The notes: generated from the sequence alone by a model not told the origin. DNA of 64,000 nucleotides from Nemopilema nomurai (GCA_003864495.1 ML133375.1:439860-503859), one strand, 5' to 3'. Positions 42,801 to 53,779 are shown, counted from the first letter of the stretch. A program made the numbers and translations.

Positions 42801-45800
42801 TTATGGATGACCTGAGCTTGCCTTGCCTTCCTGACCAGCTCACTGAAAGGTATGGACAATAGGACACCCCCCTCCCATTCTGTTTAATTTTCATTAATCT
42901 CGTTTCGAACAATGGCCAGCAGAATGAAGACTTTAGACCCCATACCCTGTCCTTGCCGTACACATGTTAATTTATAACTATGGATGTTGATTGAATTAAA
43001 GTAGGCCTCAATATTTCCGTGTAAGTCGTCCGCTCAAAAGCACTAAAAGTATTCAAAAGTCGTGTGATGACATGTTTCTGACGTTTTTTATAAATTATGT
43101 TCTCGTTAATGTCTTTAACGAAGTTGGGTAGTAAATAATGTATTAAGGAAAAGGCGATTGGAAGTATGTCGACTGTGTGTTGAGGGCGATATAATTTCTT
43201 GTTTTATTTTAATCTTGAGGTCTAGGATATTTCTTTGTAGCGCCATCGAGCAATCTTTTGAAAGACCACAGTACATCTTATTTAGGTGAGTAATTTGTCT
43301 AATTTTATTTAACAAAGCCAACAGCAAGAGCTTTCGTTTTTTGAGTCTGACAGTTCAATTATGTTCTGTTGTGAAGAGTCTGTAGACCTAGCAATCCCAG
43401 GCGTGCGAGGCTAGCAATCACCACATTCCTTTCTTTGCTGGATAATTTCTGTTTGTTGGAAGTCACATTCGTATCAGTTAAGTGTTATGTCAGCAAGTGT
43501 TTCATTTACAGAAAAATTCATGAGAATTCTTGTTTTTGAACATTTTTTATTCCTACCTTCTCCATTATATTTTCTTTGAGCTCTTGGGCGAGATAGCCTA
43601 TAGGTTATTTCTGCTCTCTGTTCCATTTGTTTGATGTTGAATACAGTTACCAGAAGCTCAGTATTTTTTCCTTTGCTAAACTTCAAAGATTCTATGCCAT
43701 GAGAGAAGATAGTGATTCCTGTTTAGGATCTCACCTCTTCCGATGCTTCTCCCGAATTCTCAGATGTCTGTTTTGCTAAAATAGGCAGATACATGACACT
43801 GCCATGGAAAATTTAAATTTCTGCAACTTGCTCCGAGCTTTGTTTGGATCGATTTAGTTGCACACATAATAAGAGTCAAGTTCGAGTGTGGTACAGAATG
43901 GAGCAAGTTCAAGCTCAAGCATTGATTAGACATGAAACAATGTTATCACCGAATGAAAACCTCGATTAAATATTCGAAGGAATTTCTCTTAACGAGTAGA
44001 GCTGGAGAGATTCACAATTTCTGCTCTGTTCGTTTAGAATAACTTTTTTAGGCATTAGTTCCACGATTTGTAGGTTTGTTAAAAGCTGTTCCGATGCAGT
44101 GGTCGCTCGGCAAACTCTTGCAACATTTTAATGTGTAACTTTTCATAAGAGCGCGACCTGGTGCAATATTCTAAACAGATCTGCCATTCCTTTCTTCCAT
44201 ATTAACCATGGATAATATTTCTAACCTTTCAGATCAATAACATCGTTGTCGAAGCACGATATAGACCGAGAGAAGCTTTACATCCTTCTGAATGGGATCC
44301 ATGAGCTCAACCCAAGGATTGGTTATCATTTCTTATATTTTCTTAAATCAGGGTATGCCATCTGTTTTGTTTTCTGTGCGGATGTTGGGTTAAACTCTTG
44401 AAGAAAGCTAGGATACGACTTTGCATATATATTTACTCTTAATGTACTCGTAAAATATTCATTTGATCGTAAAATATTCAGTTGCCAAAACAGTTCCTCT
44501 ACACTCCAGTCTCACTTTAGCACAACTCTTTCTTCATCTACACTCTAGTCTGACTTTGGCACAACTCTTTCTTCATCTACACTCTAGTCTGACTTTGGCA
44601 CAACTCTTTCTTCATCTACACTCTAGTCTGACGTTGGCACAACTCTTTCTTCATCTACACTCTAGTCTGACTTTGGCACAACTCTTTCTTCATCTACACT
44701 CTAGTCTGACTTTGGCACAACTCTTTCTTCATCTACACTCTAGTCTGACGTTGGCACAACTCTTTCTTCCTCTACACTGTAGTCTGACTTTGGCACAACT
44801 CTTTTCTATATAATTGCCGCTTTGTTTATATCTTTATAATTTTCTGATTAAGGGTTGGTGACAATGACTTCTTTAACTATGAAGATTACATCAGCTACCA
44901 AAAGGATAAGACTCTACGGACAGTCCTGGTTTCAGATTTGACAGTATGTGATTTATCATTTGCACTATTATTGGTTTTCAGAACTGAAACGCTGTTACTG
45001 TAGAGAAGGCATCTTTTGTTCTTATTACAAAGCCTAGGGATGTTAAGTGAAACCGCTTATCAATCTTCCTTTGTCGTACGCGGATTGTAAGCTTATATAC
45101 GCCAGTGCTTCTTAATGCGATTTCATTTGCTCTTAGATGTGCCATCAATACGATCCGAAGCTGTTTTTGCACGTCATAAATTCCATTTTTCAAAGATTCA
45201 CCGAATCCGCTGTTGGCAACCCCGATCTCCTTTGCCTTCTTTGCTCAGCAGTTAGTCCACAAGAGGTACGTCCCCGTCTTTTGGTGTGGCCTGACGCCAA
45301 AAGCTTAGAAATTGGCCTTAGAAACTCGCAGTTCTCCCATACTGGTGCTGAAGATTTCCGATCCCTTTCTTGATTTCTTTTAGGACCTCCTTTTGTTAGT
45401 AGATGGGTCCAATTAAAATTTCATGACTCTCAGAACCTAATCAGTGTGTCTTTGCGATTAAACAGCATATGGAGTCATTTTTATGGGTACGTGATTTCGT
45501 TTTCTGGTACAGGTGCATGACTATTCCAAATTAACAAAACGGGACTGGGGCTTTTTAGAACTGAAAAAGCTAGAGAGAAAGATCAGTAATCTCGACGTTC
45601 CCTTTGATCTACACAATTTAATTTCATTTTGACGTAAACAGTTTCCCGTTTGAGAGGCAAGGAAAGGAATGGTTAACAAGTTTCTCATATGTTTTTAAAG
45701 TTATTATTTGCCTTTCAGCCCAAATAAAGAAGTTTTTCTCATTTGAAGGCCCACGTTCTTCACCAGAGTTGCCTTTTCTCCGTCTTTTTCAGATTCAGGA

Positions 45801-48800
45801 AATTGTTACTGAGATATCAATGGAAAAGCTTGTAGTGATAGGGGAAAACCAGGTCGAGTCATTGCTGGGTATGTTTCACCTCAATTAGCCTAATTAACCT
45901 AATTAGTCTCGTGCGGTGTGTATGACTATTTTAAGTTTGATTTCCACCACAATATCGAATCATTGTAAATCCAAATTGCTGAAATTTAGTAAGATATTGC
46001 CCGGCTAAATCTTCATCAAGACTAAGATTTCACCGTTATCTTAGTTTTCTCCCAAAGCAAAACTTATACATATATGTTTGAAATACAACATTGAAAATTG
46101 AAATACACTCAGCTGCTCTGTGTGTAATTTATGATGGAGCAACACATCATACAAGATTCAATGTTTTTCTTTGATCTTAGACGATTTTACACCTTATGTT
46201 TGGTACGAATAATTTAAGAATAATCTTGGTCTGAAGATCGAAAATTTTCAAAAATATTGAGGGTTGGATATAATTAGGTGTTCTTATACAAATGTGTGTA
46301 TGAGAGAGTTTGAACACACCTTAGCTACCGTTATCTCGCTGTAGCAATTTCAAAGACAAGTCCTTTGGCTCAGGTATTGTGTCAATTCCCTTCTCTTGCA
46401 GTCAATTCGTTGTCTTGGGATGCATTTGAGCAAAGTTGTCTATGGCAGTTCCTTGTTGCTGAACAAACCCCGGTGGAAATGGTCGTTGGGCTGCTTCCTC
46501 ATCTCAATCACAGAGACCATTCAGTGTCTTTGTCAAACCTGTTGCTTCAACTGCGGCATGAGAGGTTGGTCAAACGCAAACCCTTTTGGTTATGTTTGCC
46601 TGGCTTCATTTGCATCATATTATCAAAATACGATCACACGGTCTTTATTTCTCGCAATATTATCGACCTTGTCTTAGACTTAACATTGTAAACGATGATA
46701 AACATAGATGTTATAATTTAAGGAAGGGAAGTTTTTAGGAGCATTTAAATAACTGCAAAAGGACACGGTTAAAGCAGATTTCGAGCCCATCATTTTCAGT
46801 TAGCCAGTCCAGAGGTTGAGTTGCTGATCGAACTTAAGATCACACTGGAAGTCATACTAAAGACGCAATCCTTGGCCAATACCCGTTATGGTCTTATAAT
46901 TTCGCTCGAGGTGATTTTCGTTTAAGCAAGAATGTAGAAAAGCTTCGGATTGCCATGTCTTTGCATCTGTATAGTTCGCTGAAAATATTTTAACAATTTT
47001 TTGCGAGGGAATCATACCTTTTGTTTCGATGCAGGAAATGATTGCCTAGTCAATGCTACAGCTGTTTTTGAGATTCTTGTTAGTGTCAAAGGCAACAGGA
47101 TTCCTTACGAAGAATCATAGAGAGTGCGGAAAGATAACCGACCCGAGCGAGACTCGAACCCACGACCCCTGAATTTGTACACCAAGTGCTCTACCGCTGA
47201 GTGTTGGCGCTGCGATGGCCCTTATTGTGTGGGCAGTCCCTTTTCACTCAATAGGTCCTCTGCACATTGTGATGGAGCTGCGATGGCTCCCCTGTGCAAT
47301 CGGTAAAAGAGAGGGGCAGTGCGGATAAATGGCTTGTTCTCGAGTGCTGGCTTGAAAGCATGACCCGATAGCGGTAGAGCACTTGGCGTCGAAGTCAGGG
47401 GTCGATTCTCGCTCGGGTCGGTTACATTCTTGTCACGTAGAACAGCAATTTGATTGAAGACAGGGAATTTTCGTTCAGGTAACAAACTTTGCGTTTCAGC
47501 CCAACAGCCGATATTCTAAAGCCCTTGTTATGCATGTCTTGCGAAGATGATAACGCTGGATTCCTGTTAAGCACCTGTCTGTTCAAATATTGGTCAGAAG
47601 AAGAGGCTAGAGAGCTTGCAAATGTTGTAGCCCAGATTCTTACAAAAAGCGTTAGCCAAAACAACAAGAGAAAGCAAGGACGGTAGGCATCATTGTGTGG
47701 TAGTAAGACTGGTAATACTTTTTATCTTGATTATATTTCATTTTTAGGACACATGTGTCAACAAGGTACGACGAAATATATTGCAAAAACTGCTTTTCTG
47801 GTTGATTCATTTTTAGTCAATACAGTTTAAATCAAAACCAGTGAAAAAGTTCTTCACTTTTTCTTTTCATAAAAGTGGATGATCATTTCTGCCTCTGGTC
47901 GCTAGTACTAGTTTCATAGTTTACGATTGTATCCTGGCGTCTCCTACCCTCAGTAGATGAAACATTGTCATGGCTACTTGCTTAACAAGTTTATCGTCGT
48001 GTTCATGGATCTGTTTCGAACTGATATGATGCACAAACATTCCATCGCTCACTAAAACTCTTGAATCGCAATTGCAACACCCTTAATATAACACAGCAGG
48101 AGAGACCGGTGCTAACCTGTTATCCAAAGATTTGCGCCAAATAATATTTTGGAACGTTTTTCGAGATCCTAATGGTATGAGCATTATTTTTTGTTTATCA
48201 ATTCGTCGACAAGACGTGTGTGATGTTAGGCCTAATTTTGCTTTAACGGGGGCTGCATCATACCTATTTTCACTTGCTGTGTCATTGTGGAGTAAGGGTA
48301 CGCTTCCATGCTTGAGTTGGCTTGGAGTCCTGAGTTTTTTTCTGTGTTGGGTTAACTGCGTTCTGTTTTGTTAGGCGACAAGCCAAATATGGCCTCGAAT
48401 ATTCCAGAAAATATTCGAGGCCATTACTAGCACGAATCAGAGGCTGCAATGGCACATGGGTATATAAGTGAAGCCCCTTTAATGAAAGTATGGCGCCGAG
48501 TAATGAATTACTCAATATCTTGACTCGTTTCATTCGGCCCGTGTTTGAAGTTTGAGAAGGAAACAGAAAAAATTTAATTAAATGTAGTTCGTGATTAAAG
48601 TCCGGACGGAAGACAATGAATGTGATATTACAACATAAATATTGTCCAGTATCTGTGAACAGCGAGCTGAACTATTAATATTGTAATTTTTATACTGTGA
48701 CCTAAATCCTAGGTGACTTCTGAAAACTTGCCGATTCACTACTGAACTATGGTGGTCCTCTTCACCTTCTCGCCCTCACATGAAACTAAATTTAAGTATT

Positions 48801-50794
48801 TCTCAAAATGGCATGGATAAAATTCAAGTTCTGTTGCTTGCCTCTTAGTAGTTTTTCTATTTTGCAGTGCTTCTGGCAAGAATCAACCAACAGTGGAACA
48901 AATTTTGGCACATCTTTCTATGTATAGAAAAAATTTCCAATCCCCTTCGAACAAAAGTAGTAAGTCTGCTCTTGATTTTCCAAAATCCATTTATTCAGCA
49001 TTGAATCATTTATACTATGGAATCTATGGAATCATTTAGAGAAGTATTTTTCCCATTTATACTATTCCTACACACCTGTGCTACGCTTTTATTAAACGTA
49101 TATTAAGTCTATACATGTATTTTTCAATTTGTAGCAGGCTTATCTTGCCTTTAATAACTTTGTTTTTAACCTTTGATTTTACTTGTATAACCTGCATTTT
49201 GCAGACAGCTGGCGAAGTTCTTCTAAGGTCTTGAAGCTATATCTAGATATCTGATGACTTTGCTCATAGCAATTTGAAACTTGCTCTGAGTTTGGCACCA
49301 ATATTATCACGCAAATAAACGTAAGTAAGATTGGTGATCTATAACACCCTTATGTAAACTAAAACGCCTTTCCTTCTTTCAGTATTCAAATACGAGTCTC
49401 TACGATATTCTTTCAACAAGTAAAGACAAGTGTGCAAGATACAAAACTTAAAGCAAGGTATTGATGTTCACTACTCCCTTGATTGTTCTTCCCATTAAAA
49501 AACAAAATACTTTTATATGACCTAAAAAATTTAGAATTTTCATTTGATATGTGTATGTCTCAGCTTTTGTGCTGTAATACCTTTGATCTCTCTTGTTTAC
49601 AACCGTATCATTTGATAAAATTGCTTTTTGCGTATTCGAGGCTCCCAGACAACATCCACAGAAGCGGCAAAGATGCATTCGTATCTTCATGACAAACGAA
49701 ATGGAAGCTAGTTGTGCCCGCACTAGTGAAAGCGCTAACCTCGTATGAAATGCGCTTGCCTCCAATCCAGATTAACTTTGGCCTCGTAGTCACCCAAGTC
49801 AACCTAAAATGACTTTCCTTCATCACGTTTTTGTTGTTGATTAAACACCAATATTCAACCCTTATCACTGTAGATCTTCTCTCATGTTTTTCATAGCTTA
49901 CATTCTTTTTTTATTTCTTTCTGTCTGTCTCGCGGTTTATTTCTGTTTACTGTATTAGCAACTCTTGATTGGACCCTTGCCAGGTTTCAGAAGCTGTTAG
50001 ACGAGTGTCTTGAGGTGCCAGACAGGGTATCAAGGAAGCGGGCGTCAGAGCGAGTCACTAGAAACGCGAGACGCCGGAAACCCGCGAGCGAATCCTCGGA
50101 TGAGTCGTCGGAGGAAGAGGTTAGTACATGCATTGCGCGTTGATGCCTGTGAATTCACTATCCCTAGGTTTCCGACATCTACAGAAAGCAAAAATAGATA
50201 GAATTCTATTCCGGATTCAGATTTCTGCCAGCTCTTAGTCCTTTTGTTGAAGGGTCTTATTCCGTTCATGCTTGCTTTAAGTTTTTTGAAATTATTTGTT
50301 AGCAAAGTAAAGGTAATTGCTCTTTTCGGATGAAGAGTTGCAAGTCTATAGCATACTTCATGTGATGATCTCTCATGCCCACGAGGACTCTTTTAGGTCC
50401 ATTCCTGTTTAAAACTATCATAGATGATCTTTTTTGCGAGATATGCTACGTTTATCAATTTACCAAGTATGATGCACTTGACACCTGATACTCATATAAT
50501 GCAATTGCAAAGATCTTTTAATTGTCCTGTAAATACTAACGAGCGTTTGAAAAAGCGTTTGAACTCCTTTTACATCTTGTTTACGGAATCTAAAATATTG
50601 ACAAAGCTTTTAGTGTTTTGAAGTTTTCACCATCTCAGCAGGATGAAGATGATGCTGAAAATGACGAGAAGTCAGACCCCGAAGATGAGGAAGAAGGTGA
50701 TTCCGACGAAGAAGGCGCCACCGAACTTCTTCCCCGTTCCCCGTCCAAGAAGCGCAGGCGGACATCCCGACTGCAAGAACTAGAAGAGGATTAG
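24828..50794 (+). CDS. INTS3: Integrator complex subunit 3 (SOSS subunit A)
   Basis: Thirty-one exons, about 1066 codons (human about 1043): 24828-24917, 25554-25637, 26804-26887, 27411-27524, 28363-28447, 28726-28792, 29327-29468, 30056-30114, 30439-30509, 32240-32337, 33941-33988, 34793-34936, 35744-35831, 36457-36536, 36791-36882, 37667-37761, 39354-39696, 40103-40160, 42747-42849, 44233-44352, 44853-44943, 45137-45265, 45793-45868, 46402-46564, 47500-47682, 47748-47765, 48868-48959, 49205-49227, 49383-49457, 49984-50119, 50642-50794. Diagnostic segments are [54 protein letters not shown] and [19 protein letters not shown]. The protein is a helical-repeat scaffold of Integrator (snRNA and Pol II transcript cleavage) and of the SOSS single-strand-DNA complex. 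Exon 17 encodes an acidic linker. The C terminus is Ser/Glu-rich and ends with a basic KKRRR nuclear-signal-like cluster. Exons 19 and 29 carry frame disruptions (see findings). About 14 residues expected between exons 19 and 20 were not found. Confidence 0.96.
25639..25815. repeat. 59-bp tandem triplication at an INTS3 splice donor
   Basis: Three near-identical 59-bp copies (25639-25697, 25698-25756, 25757-25815) start TATGTTGTCTAATTCATAAA. The first copy begins one base after the exon 2 donor G, so the donor GTATGT straddles the exon/repeat border. In copies 2 and 3 the preceding base is C, so the donor itself is not duplicated. Copy 1 differs from the others at one position (ATCTAA versus AGCTAA). 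Confidence 0.95.
26179..26763. mobile_element. MITE with imperfect terminal inverted repeats
   Basis: The left end CATTACTTTTGGGGCAGAAA pairs with the complement of the right end, which reads CACTACTTTGGAGGCAGAAA. The 585-bp interior has no coding capacity and repeats motifs such as AAACTTTCGCGA and AACTTTTGCAA. It sits in INTS3 intron 2 and ends 40 bp before exon 3. The superfamily is unclear because I cannot define the target duplication. The internal motif style resembles non-autonomous DNA elements common in invertebrates (inference). Confidence 0.7.
29018..29063. repeat. 23-bp tandem duplication
   Basis: Two adjacent 23-bp copies of ATCATACCAATATTATATCT plus three bases, differing at one position, lie in INTS3 intron 6. 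Confidence 0.85.
30510..32239 (+). other. INTS3 intron 9
   Basis: AT-rich intron of 1.7 kb. I see no repeat, RNA gene or coding segment beyond short chance frames. Confidence 0.7.
32338..33940 (+). other. INTS3 intron 10
   Basis: A 1.6-kb intron. A - strand frame of 114 codons at 32891-33235 has no recognised similarity and is probably chance. Nothing else is evident. Confidence 0.65.
37118..37469. mobile_element. 352-bp MITE with TA target duplication
   Basis: The left end CCGTAAATCCTCGAGTTAGC and the complement of the right end CCGTATATTCTCGAATTGCC match at about 16 of 20 positions. Both ends are flanked by TA (37116-37117 and 37470-37471), the target typical of Tc1/mariner-type elements. 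Inside are runs of G and repeated GGGCTTATTTGAGGGG-like motifs, with G-quadruplex potential. There is no coding capacity. It lies in INTS3 intron 15. Confidence 0.8.
40161..42746 (+). other. INTS3 intron 18
   Basis: The largest INTS3 intron, 2.6 kb. An A/T palindromic patch (TTTTTTAAAATTTTTTAAAAAA) lies near 41085-41106. No gene or mobile element is recognised. Confidence 0.65.
42747..42849 (+). other. INTS3: INTS3 exon 19 with internal frame disruption
   Basis: Entered in the phase set by exon 18, the exon reads [11 protein letters not shown], which aligns with the vertebrate DFDCEVMES segment, and then meets an in-frame TAG at 42789-42791. Just before it lies (GT)4 at 42780-42787. The rest of the exon is conserved only in another frame ([17 protein letters not shown], matching vertebrate CLPEEITE). 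Counting one GT unit fewer connects the two halves at the spacing seen in the vertebrate protein. The donor at 42850 is in the phase of the second half. Confidence 0.8.
42850..44232 (+). other. INTS3 intron 19
   Basis: A 1.4-kb intron. From memory of the vertebrate protein, about 14 residues between the CLP motif and the helix preceding GY.FLYFLK lack a counterpart, so a missed microexon may lie here. I scanned for a Pro-Leu-Phe/Phe-Arg-type segment with proper splice sites and found none convincing. Confidence 0.5.
44497..44804. repeat. 39-bp minisatellite, about 8 copies
   Basis: Eight 39-bp units (TCTGACTTTGGCACAACTCT followed by TTCTTCATCTACACTCTAG) fill over half of INTS3 intron 20. Because 39 is divisible by three, one frame stays open as a Leu-rich 13-residue repeat, [13 protein letters not shown]. 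The units alternate GACTTTGG and GACGTTGG with period three (units 4 and 7 carry the G), a higher-order pattern. The first and last units are diverged. Confidence 0.95.
47118..47200 (-). mobile_element. tRNA-derived SINE-like unit, left arm of inverted pair
   Basis: On the - strand AGCGGTAGAGCACTTGG matches a tRNA A-box region and GTGGGTTCGAGTCTCGC a B-box/T-arm. The anticodon arm does not pair cleanly and the acceptor stem is not recognisable, so a working tRNA gene is unlikely. It lies in INTS3 intron 24, head to head with a second copy at 47365-47428. Confidence 0.65.
47365..47428 (+). mobile_element. tRNA-derived SINE-like unit, right arm of inverted pair
   Basis: ATAGCGGTAGAGCACTTGG and CTCGCTCGGGTCGGTTA repeat the left-arm unit in opposite orientation. 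About eight bases of the B-box region are missing compared with the left arm, so this copy should be dead for Pol III initiation. Transcription of the INTS3 intron would let the two arms pair. Confidence 0.65.
47748..47765 (+). CDS. INTS3: INTS3 microexon 26 (18 nt)
   Basis: GACACATGTGTCAACAAG is bounded by TTTTTAG and GTACGA and encodes six residues (RTHVST with the flanking phases). Including or skipping it keeps the frame (phase 2 on both sides), so it could be a cassette. Its first twelve bases, GACACATGTGTC, are a perfect palindrome. There is no conserved vertebrate counterpart that I can name, so its use is inferred from the splice signals. Confidence 0.55.
48389..48424. repeat. Perfect 15-bp hairpin, 6-nt loop
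   Basis: ATGGCCTCGAATATT and its exact complement flank the loop CCAGAA inside INTS3 intron 26. The stem is perfect but short for a microRNA precursor. It may be a remnant of an inverted-repeat element. Confidence 0.85.
49383..49457 (+). other. INTS3: INTS3 exon 29 with probable one-base frame slip
   Basis: Entered in phase 0 the exon reads [20 protein letters not shown], aligning with the vertebrate SQTPILQALQHVQASC segment including the Cys. It then meets TAA at 49449-49451 just after an A4 run (49443-49446). One A fewer gives YKLKAR and joins in phase to [11 protein letters not shown] of exon 30. An alternative that needs no indel is a weaker donor (AAGACAA|GTGTGC), which would also join exon 30 in phase. 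Confidence 0.65.
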
Positions 50795-51660
50795 CTGTAA
50801 ACACGTGAAGTGCATTTTAATGTGTTTCTTCGACTTCTTTTTCTAGCGTTTAATTTAGAATAGCAGCTGGAAATGGGAAGCTTGTTTGTCATCACCGCAG
50901 AACCATGGTGCGGTTTTATTTGAAAAAGCCCTGCGGTGTGATTTAAGCCTGGTTTCCATAAAGTCAGTTGTATGTGACGGGGACGCTTGCAGCTATATGG
51001 AAACTCACTCTTCAGACATGCCCCCGTCTGCGCCGTCACGACAGGGGGGTTGAAGAAGATTGCGGCATGTTCAGCGTTTTATATTGACGCGGCCAAATTT
51101 CCATCTGCATACTAATGGGAAGATTTTGTTTATTTATCGACGATGGACGGAAAAAGCAACTCTCCTGTCGCAAGGGACAGCGTTTCTGGCTTGACTGATT
51201 CACACCCTTCGGAATCTCAGACATTTCTGTGTCTCCATGCTAAAAGGCTGGAAACTTTTCAGACATATGCTTTAAGCAAATTCTCATTTGTTGATTATCT
51301 CGCACCCATACTCTATCTCTTTATATTTTTCAAGAATATTTCTTTATGTTAAGTTCTGATGAACAGATTGACCATATAAATCAGTTTGAGCTGAAGAAAA
51401 GTTTGTTGCATTTTTCTACATCATAAAGCGCAGGCTTATGTCTCCATCGTCGCAACCATCTCGGTATTGGCAACGCTGTGTCTTAAAGATGGTTTTTACT
51501 TTATGTTCGTAGTTGTTCAAGTGGAAGCGAATTTTACGCGGGCGTTGAGAGTTTGCTAAAATGCAACGTGATCTTTTGAAATCAGCTTGTTATCGCTATA
51601 TCCATGCCTTTATGGACTGAAGTATGTAACTGTGTAATAAATTTTGACCTCTTTTGCTTG
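50795..51660 (+). terminator. INTS3 3' UTR and polyadenylation signal
   Basis: After the TAG at 50792-50794 there is no further coding sequence. AATAAA at 51636-51641, followed by TTTTGACCTCTTTTGCTTG, is the best polyadenylation signal and implies a 3' UTR of about 860 bases. Confidence 0.65.
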
Positions 51661-53779
51661 ATGATAAGAAAATGCGAAGAGATCATCAGTAGTGAAAGAA
51701 TGCTTGCAAAATCCTGCAAGTTTTTTATTTGATAGCGATAAAGTAATTTCGGCAGCCTTTTATCTACATGCTAAATGTGTCGCATCAGATAAATTGATTG
51801 TGCTGATAATTTGCCGCACTTTGTGAATGCAGATTTGAGACTGCAGAATTACAGCATGTGAATTTGAGACTGTTAATCTTTCATAGTTAAACACATTTAC
51901 ATTTAATCAGGTGAAATTCACCTTACCATCGCCATATACATACTAAATTACGAATAACTCACCTCCCCTCAAATTTACAAAATGATTCTCATCAAACAGC
52001 GTTATTAAAAGTGCCCTAGAAGATTTGAAAAAAGGCAGTGACTAGCGATTTGTCCCCCTTACATACAGCAGAGTTCTCTCCGCCAATACTTTATCTCTAG
52101 TAGATGCTGGAACCATCATTTTATACCGTGGAATAGTACTCATATTGAGAAATTCTCTAAAGAAACTGAATGTATTTAATAAATTGGGACTCCACTCCAA
52201 ATAGGTGCGGGCAATCCAAAAACATAAGTAAAACTTGATCTTATCACATTTTGGTCAATCGATCTCACTTTGAAATCCAATCTGATAAGATCAAATCGGA
52301 TGTCTAGAACTGTGTGCTGTTGTTTCCCAAAGTTTATGGCACCTTTTCATATAAGCTTTACATATCAAGTAACGTATGGTAACGCTGCCCGAAGAAAATG
52401 CTAGGTTTCGGGCTTAAACTGTTGTTTTTGAAATGCCGAAAATATTTTAGCATGATAATTCGTATTATTTTCTGGTTTCAAACTTAAGATTCCCCTCGAC
52501 GTCTAGCGAATGTCAAGGAATCAAAGAAAGGCTACAAACGCGATTAGCAGATTGCAATTGAACTTTGTCATTACTAGGTAACTTCATTACTACTACGTGT
52601 TTAACTAGGTAACTTGAAAATGCCCCCTGAACCCATAAATTAGTATCTCGATGTACCACATTAGCGATACTGGCCCAAACATCGTATAGAGCTATTTCTT
52701 CTATCGTGGTAAATGGAAAGCGTATGCCGAAATTGCAAAAATTTCCGAGTCATTTGATAGCTTCGCAAATCTGATTGGCTATCAAGCAAACTGCACAAAT
52801 GCTGTTATACCCTTAAAGTTTATATCTCATCACACGAAAACAAACTTATCATATAAAAACAGGCAAACCCCTGCGGAGAACCGCCATTTATCATAACCCA
52901 ATGCGTTTAAAAAGCTTTTTTTGTATTTTTTTCGCTTTAAAATTTTTTGTTTTGCATTTTTAAGCCCTATGCTTTTATAGTTTTATGTTGCTTTTATATT
53001 TTTTTGCTATTGTTTAAAACCTTATACTCCCTGATACACCTTAAATATTACTGCTGCTTAAGTGCAAAAATCGTCCCCTCCAGTTGATTTTTTCTAATAA
53101 AATCAACCCCCCCCCCCCATCGTTACTATTTAAACCCCTTTTTGTTAAGTATGAGTGTCTGAAAATTGAGAAATGAAAGTTTTTGCGATTCTAAACTTTT
53201 GTTGTCCTAAAAGCATGAAAAGCCAATTTCTTTAGAAGAGATGCATTCATTCGAAAAGTTTACTTCGCCGCCAAATTCTGCTTTCCAATATCCCCTTTAT
53301 CCCAGCTGCCTATTAATAGTCTTCTATGCACCCTCTTCGGTACACTAGAGAAGTATTGAGTGCTGAAGCAAAGAAAAAGTTTTTATCTGAGATTGAGTCT
53401 CACAATTCAATATGCCCCTTATGGCTGCTTTGTAGCCATTCCTAACCTTGTTTAGAGAATACTGTACTATCTAATTCTTCAGTGGCTCTGATTCCTCAGC
53501 GCTGCCCCTTCCCTCCCTCATCAACTGATACTTCCCATTAACAATTGAGCATTTCCGTGTTTTGGTTATCTAGTTTCAAAAGGGTGATTTCATTGCTGTC
53601 TTATTATATTCAGCCACGTGGTTTCCAAAGGAGGTGTGTTTTGCGCATGCTCCGGGTGTTTCAAGTACTCGGAAATGCCCACCTGATCCGAACAAACAGC
53701 GTTACATATATACTGTTAATTCCAGTTAGCTCTCTCCTGTTAGTTCTCTCCAGTTAGCTCTCTCCTTCCCCCTCGTCAC
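51661..53779. other. Convergent intergenic region, INTS3 / GPCR
   Basis: No gene is seen. A 9-bp perfect hairpin (GTTGATTTT, loop TTCTAAT, AAAATCAAC) at 53083-53107 is directly followed by a C run of about 12. T-rich simple sequence occupies about 52905-53010. A short duplication of TTAGCTCTCTCC-like sequence lies at about 53725-53765, next to the receptor stop codon. Confidence 0.6.

Noticed and set aside
43731..43762. Candidate missing INTS3 microexon (SHLF-like segment after CTGTTTAG)
   Set aside because: The similarity requires a phase that does not match exon 19, and the downstream donor is not a proper GT at the needed position.
44463..44813. Leu-rich repeat-like protein of 116 codons
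   Set aside because: Produced by the 39-bp minisatellite in an INTS3 intron; no coding evidence beyond the repeat period being divisible by three.
46365..46691. Stand-alone small gene of 108 codons
   Set aside because: It is INTS3 exon 24 read through its splice sites.
47118..47200. Functional tRNA gene
   Set aside because: A- and B-box-like segments are present, but no acceptor stem or clean anticodon arm can be drawn.
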